Assembly: GCA_022701365.1 (NCBI GenBank)
Contig: JAKUHH010000290.1
Coordinates: 434,001-498,000, forward strand
Length of the DNA stretch: 64,000 bases
Reading direction: 5' to 3'
Origin: Mycocentrospora acerina
Taxonomy: Eukaryota > Ascomycota > Dothideomycetes > Pleosporales
Below the pieces are notes generated by a model. It saw only the letters and a program-made list of their open reading frames with translations. It had not been told where the DNA came from and ran no database searches. A program made the position numbers and the translations under genes. This document shows positions 60,102-64,000 of this stretch, in pieces. The first letter of the stretch is position 1. Each line of letters opens with the position of its first letter.

Positions 60102-61345
60102 AGCGATAAAGGAATTAGAGCGATTGAATTATTTCTCAAAGTTCGTAAGGTATATGACAATGCGAATGTTACGAATCATGACTTGACGAGGCGGGAATCA
60201 TGTCGGATGGCTTTCTGGGTTGAACGAGCGTACAGATTTATCATGCTGGCTTGTTGCACAGTTCTGAGTGACTATATTAATTGGTTCCTTTTCCAATTCT
60301 TCTGCAACATGAGACTCTTATCGTCGGAGCATTAGGTTACATCTACATACTTTCATACTAGTCGCTGTCAGTTGTTTTCATATTTGCTTGTGACAAAGAT
60401 ATGCGTGAAGAGGCTCAACACATCGAGCCTATCTCTTCACGCGCTGTACAATGCTACTAACGAGAAGTTGCACTTTTTGGATTGCCTTTTCGGCTCCCAG
60501 CGTGTGTGGTTAACCTTTAAAACTCCCCAAGACGTTTCTAATGCAGGGGCAAGGGTTCATGTGACCAAATAATTTCTTTTTCGGCAGAGTACTCCTCCCG
60601 TTTTTGTTGGGCGCAGGTACTGTACGGCCGGCTGCATACGCCACGGTTTCGTGAGAGTAGCGTATGGAAAATTCTTGTTTGTTCATAAAAAAACTCATCG
60701 TCGCTGAGGGAAGGAGATAGAAAACTAATGTCTGATGGAGAAATAAATCGCTCAATGTTATTACGTCTCATCTTAGGGCTCTTCACTAATGCTTCTCCGT
60801 ATGTATTAAACAGTTTCCCATTTGCGAGTCATCAATGGTAAAACTTTAGTATCGATATGGTCTGACAGCTCCGCTCGTTCATGATTAAGCTCAAATGCTT
60901 CCATAGTGCATAGGTAAAAGACTAGCCCGTCGTTCCCACATCATCATGTTTCAATATAAAGCTACTTAGCAATCTCGTTTTGTTTCACCCCTTGTCGAAA
61001 GTTGAAAGGTACGTCATTTGATGTTCCGCTGTATCAGCACCGTATTCAAACAAAGCCCCGTATCCGTACCGAACATAACTTACTAGTGGCGCCATACACT
61101 GTTTGCTTATCGAATCGTGGGGTTTTTTTCTCTTGCTAGTCTGGAGACTGTCAGTGGTTCTACCCTTTTGGGTTCAGAATCCGACAGCACAAATTGGGTA
61201 CGTTCCCCACTATACCACTCCGCTCGTCGTCCTGGTTACCATTTAATCTCATGATTTCAACCTACACCCTGCACCCATCCACACATACGTTTCGGACAGC
61301 GCCCTCTCTCGCCAGCTCTGACATACTCAAATTGCGTTATTCGCC
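60102..61345. other. Intergenic region upstream of tyrosinase
   Basis: About 1.24 kb with no supported gene. Open frames are short and AT-rich. The last 200 bases are richer in C and T and probably contain the tyrosinase promoter and leader. Confidence 0.4.
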
Positions 61346-63519
61346 ATGCGAGACTCGTGGGTTATTCGATGCGTGATATGGGGGGGCTTCGCTTCGTTAG
61401 CCACAAGTACGCCTATTAATACACATCAATCACTTCACAGCAGACAAGCTGGTGCGGGTGGCATAGTTTCAGGCATCGCTTGGAGAGATAAAAACGGTAA
61501 CAGGCTTTGGATCCTTTTCTAGTGTTTGACGGAACTAACGAATTTGTGAGGCCATGTTCCCATTCGTCGTGAGATACACGATCTAAAAGACAACTACCCC
61601 GACCAATGGAACCTTTATTTGCTTGGACTAATTTCACTTCAAAAAACTGACCAGAGCGATCCAGTTTCTTTTTACGGCATTGCTGGTAGGTAGTGTGTTC
61701 AAGAGACAGGACAAGTGGGATTAACAATGCCCACTAGGCATTCACGGCAAACCGTTCAAAGTATGGCAAAATGCACCAGGATTATCGCACAAGGTTGGCA
61801 CGGCCGGCTATTGTCCCCACGGGAATGCGTTGTTTTTTGGATGGCATCGCCCATACCTTGCTCTGTTTGAGGCGAGTTTTGTTCATCCATACTAACTCTC
61901 CCATCAATATGCTAAGACTCACGCAGCAAACACTCTATGAACATATCCAGAAGATTGCTTCAAGCGCTTCTGCAAACCAAACTGAACGCTATCGTTCTTC
62001 TGCCGCCTCGTTTCGAATTCCGTATTGGGACTGGGGACTTGGAGAAAAAGGTGGACCTGTTCCAGATGTTTTCATGACGCCTACCATCACAGTGACCGAT
62101 GTAGATGGCACTAAAAAATCTATTAAGAACCCTTTGTATTCTTATGCATTCAACCCTCTTGTACCAGGGGATTTTGACTCAAAGGTAAGAAAACGGGTTA
62201 ATTGAGCTCCTCAGTCGTGGCTAACAGACACGTGCAGTGGGCATATATGAATGAAACCTCTCGATGGCCAGAAAAGGAAGACGACCCCTACGCACCGTCG
62301 CGGAACAACATGTTCGCAGACGATTTTATCAGTTTACAACGCATCTATGTTGACGGCCTCGAGAAAGTTTTTAGACAGCAAGACTTCAACTCTTTTGGGC
62401 AACAGCTTGAAGAAGTCCATGGATGGATCCACGGAACCGTCGGCGGCGGCTACTACGCGGGAAAGGGAGGCCGGGGTCACATGTGGCCGTTGGATTATTC
62501 GTCCTACGAGCCGTTGTTCTGGCTGCATCACGCGTACGCCATAGATTCCCGTTCCTATTGACGTAAACTGACGCGCAAGCAGAAACGTTGACCGCCTCTT
62601 CGCCCTCTACCAAGCACAATACCCCGACCGCTATATCACGTCTCGCAATGTCTTCAACAGCGGTAATGTATTCATCGAAGATGGCTCCATTGTTGACGGC
62701 AACACGCCTCTCCTCCCCTTCCGCAAGGATACAACCGCCTTTTGGACAACAAACGATATCCGCGACACTGCCGTATTCGGCTACGCGTATCCCGAAACAC
62801 AGTCATGGAATTACTCGTCTGGGTCTGAATTCCAAGCCGCTGTCTCAGCGACAGTATCCCAGCTCTATGGCGGAAGCATGAAGGATAGGCTTACGGGTCA
62901 GATTGAGAAAGCGGGAGCAGGAGCGGGAGCGCGTCTCGGATCTGGAAGTAAGAACAACACTTTTACAGATTGGACAATCACTACCAAGGCTTCCGCACTC
63001 GATCTTCCAGCAACGTTTGTTGCAAAGTTTTTCCTGGCAGGGGATGGTGGGACAGATCCGGGGATTGATGTGGGGATGTGGTCGATTCTCATGCCCTTGC
63101 AACATAACAAGGAGAGGCGAATGATGCGCCAAGTAGAGAAGAAAGTAAAACGTGCAGATTCGCTTGAGAAGACATTGATGGGTAGTGTCAGCTTGACGGC
63201 AAGTCTGCTGGATAGGGTTGATGCGGGGAGTTTGGGGAGTTTGGAGCCGGCAGATGTGGTGCCGTTCCTAAAAGAGAAGTTGACTTGGAAGGTATATTCG
63301 GTAGGTTTCTCCCAATGCCTCGCCAAGTACATTGTTGACTGACATACTCAGGGGGAGGGAACCTTGATTCCGCAGTCGGAGCTTGATGCGATCGCTGTGC
63401 AGGTCGTCAGTACCAGCGCGTATCTTTCGAGCAATTCCGATCTGCCTGTAGAGTATGGGAATACTGTCACACCATATCCTGAGGCCACTTCAGGGAAGCG
63501 CGGGAGTGGCATGGCTTAG
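61346..63519 (+). CDS. Secreted tyrosinase (type 3 copper phenol oxidase)
   Basis: Seven exons (61346-61496, 61551-61685, 61738-61871, 61927-62184, 62238-62533, 62583-63300, 63352-63519) encode 619 residues. Exon 1 has a probable signal sequence (MRDSWVIRCVIWGGFASLAT). Copper A ligands are H98 (GIHGKPF), H123 (YCPHGNALFF) and H132 (GWHRPYLALFE). Copper B ligands are H287 and H291 (VHGWIHGTVGG) and H324 (LFWLHHANVDRLFALYQ). FRIPYWDWG lies between them. The C-terminal third (WKVYS-GEGTLIPQ) is the lid domain that covers the active site until it is cleaved. The enzyme oxidises monophenols and diphenols to quinones, as in melanin formation. Intron 3 starts GC rather than GT: donor GCGAGT gives LALFE-QTLYEHIQ, the exact family sequence. 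All other introns are GT-AG with phase kept. No melanin genes lie nearby. Confidence 0.9.
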
Positions 63520-63701
63520 GATTAAGTGCGGGTGTGCACAGTCGCATTCACTCTAATACGATGTTTTTTTTTCACACTCGCAACGCATTGAGATATGACG
63601 CAGTAATTATGAGCGACGATCCAATATCTATGAATGCAATCACAACATCTAAAAGAAGTACTGTTCATCGCCATCCAAGTGTTACCGTGTACATTTACAT
63701 T

Positions 63702-64000
63702 TTAGTTCCTCACCGCTACAACGAACAACCTCATATAGCCCAACACTACCCTGCCATCTTTTAATGCTCCATACTCTTCTCTCAACAAACCCTCATACTC
63801 CCTCAAATACTCACTCTTCGCTTCTTCATCTTCTTCCATCCGCTGCAAATAAGGCTGCAGCCCCGTCCCCTTGACCCACTCCACAATCGCCCCAGCATCC
63901 TTGAGCACATGCTGATATTCTGTGCGCCAGACATCTACGCTCTTAGCCGCCGGCTGCAGGGCGTCAAAGAACGCAGTGGCTGGTTCTATGGGATCCAGAT
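63702..64000 (-). CDS. Trans-aconitate 2-methyltransferase, C-terminal part (cut by window edge)
   Basis: The last 98 residues of a SAM-dependent methyltransferase run off the right end. The visible sequence LDPIEPATAFFDALQPAAKS, then VDVWRTEYQHVL, IVEWVKGTGLQPYL and a final RLFVVAVRN, matches the substrate-side end of Tam-type enzymes. These methylate trans-aconitate, which forms from cis-aconitate and inhibits aconitase. The SAM-binding motifs lie outside the window, so the assignment rests on the C-terminal family pattern only. It is convergent with tyrosinase, 182 bp away. Confidence 0.75.
   Translation of the reverse strand, partial: LDPIEPATAFFDALQPAAKSVDVWRTEYQHVLKDAGAIVEWVKGTGLQPYLQRMEEDEEAKSEYLREYEGLLREEYGALKDGRVVLGYMRLFVVAVRN

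Noticed and set aside
50286..61345. A secondary-metabolite cluster of phenol hydroxylase, dioxygenase and tyrosinase
   Set aside because: No polyketide, peptide or terpene backbone enzyme, transporter or regulator is present, and the genes are far apart on both strands.

Overview
The window reads as nuclear DNA of a filamentous ascomycete (Pezizomycotina; Dothideomycetes is a guess from gene content, not shown). Genes carry short GT-AG introns of about 45-200 bp, Kozak-like starts and fungal versions of housekeeping proteins. I rebuilt 18 gene models by joining open frames at splice sites and checking that phase and family sequence continue across each junction. Seventeen are complete and one is cut by the right edge.

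Left part (about 1-45 kb) is mostly conserved core genes, many as divergent pairs: a small GPI-anchored Ser/Ala-rich protein; ATP synthase subunit e facing the dynein intermediate chain; Dnm1 dynamin facing an isochorismatase-like hydrolase; an accessory island with an NLR-type gene (nucleoside phosphorylase-NACHT-ankyrin) whose first exon is frameshifted; Abp1 facing a large F-box protein; Grx3/4 facing Rpf2; Mms19 facing Mtd1 (methylene-THF dehydrogenase); an unrecognised membrane protein; and xanthine dehydrogenase. Grx3/4, Mms19 and xanthine dehydrogenase all belong to cytosolic iron-sulfur biology and lie within 15 kb.

Right part (about 45-64 kb) is looser, more AT-rich and accessory in character: a nine-exon patatin-like lipase, a phenol 2-monooxygenase-like flavoprotein, an Fe(II)/2-oxoglutarate dioxygenase, a cysteine-rich single-pass membrane protein, a LanC-like protein, a complete seven-exon tyrosinase with one GC-AG intron, and the 3' end of a trans-aconitate methyltransferase. 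Gaps of 1-3 kb without convincing genes separate several of them. No backbone enzyme, regulator or transporter makes this a secondary-metabolite cluster.

The most striking non-coding feature is a perfect (GAA)n tract of about 863 bp (7305-8167, about 288 units) between the convergent dynein intermediate chain and Dnm1 genes. I found no convincing tRNA, rRNA, CRISPR array or intact transposon.
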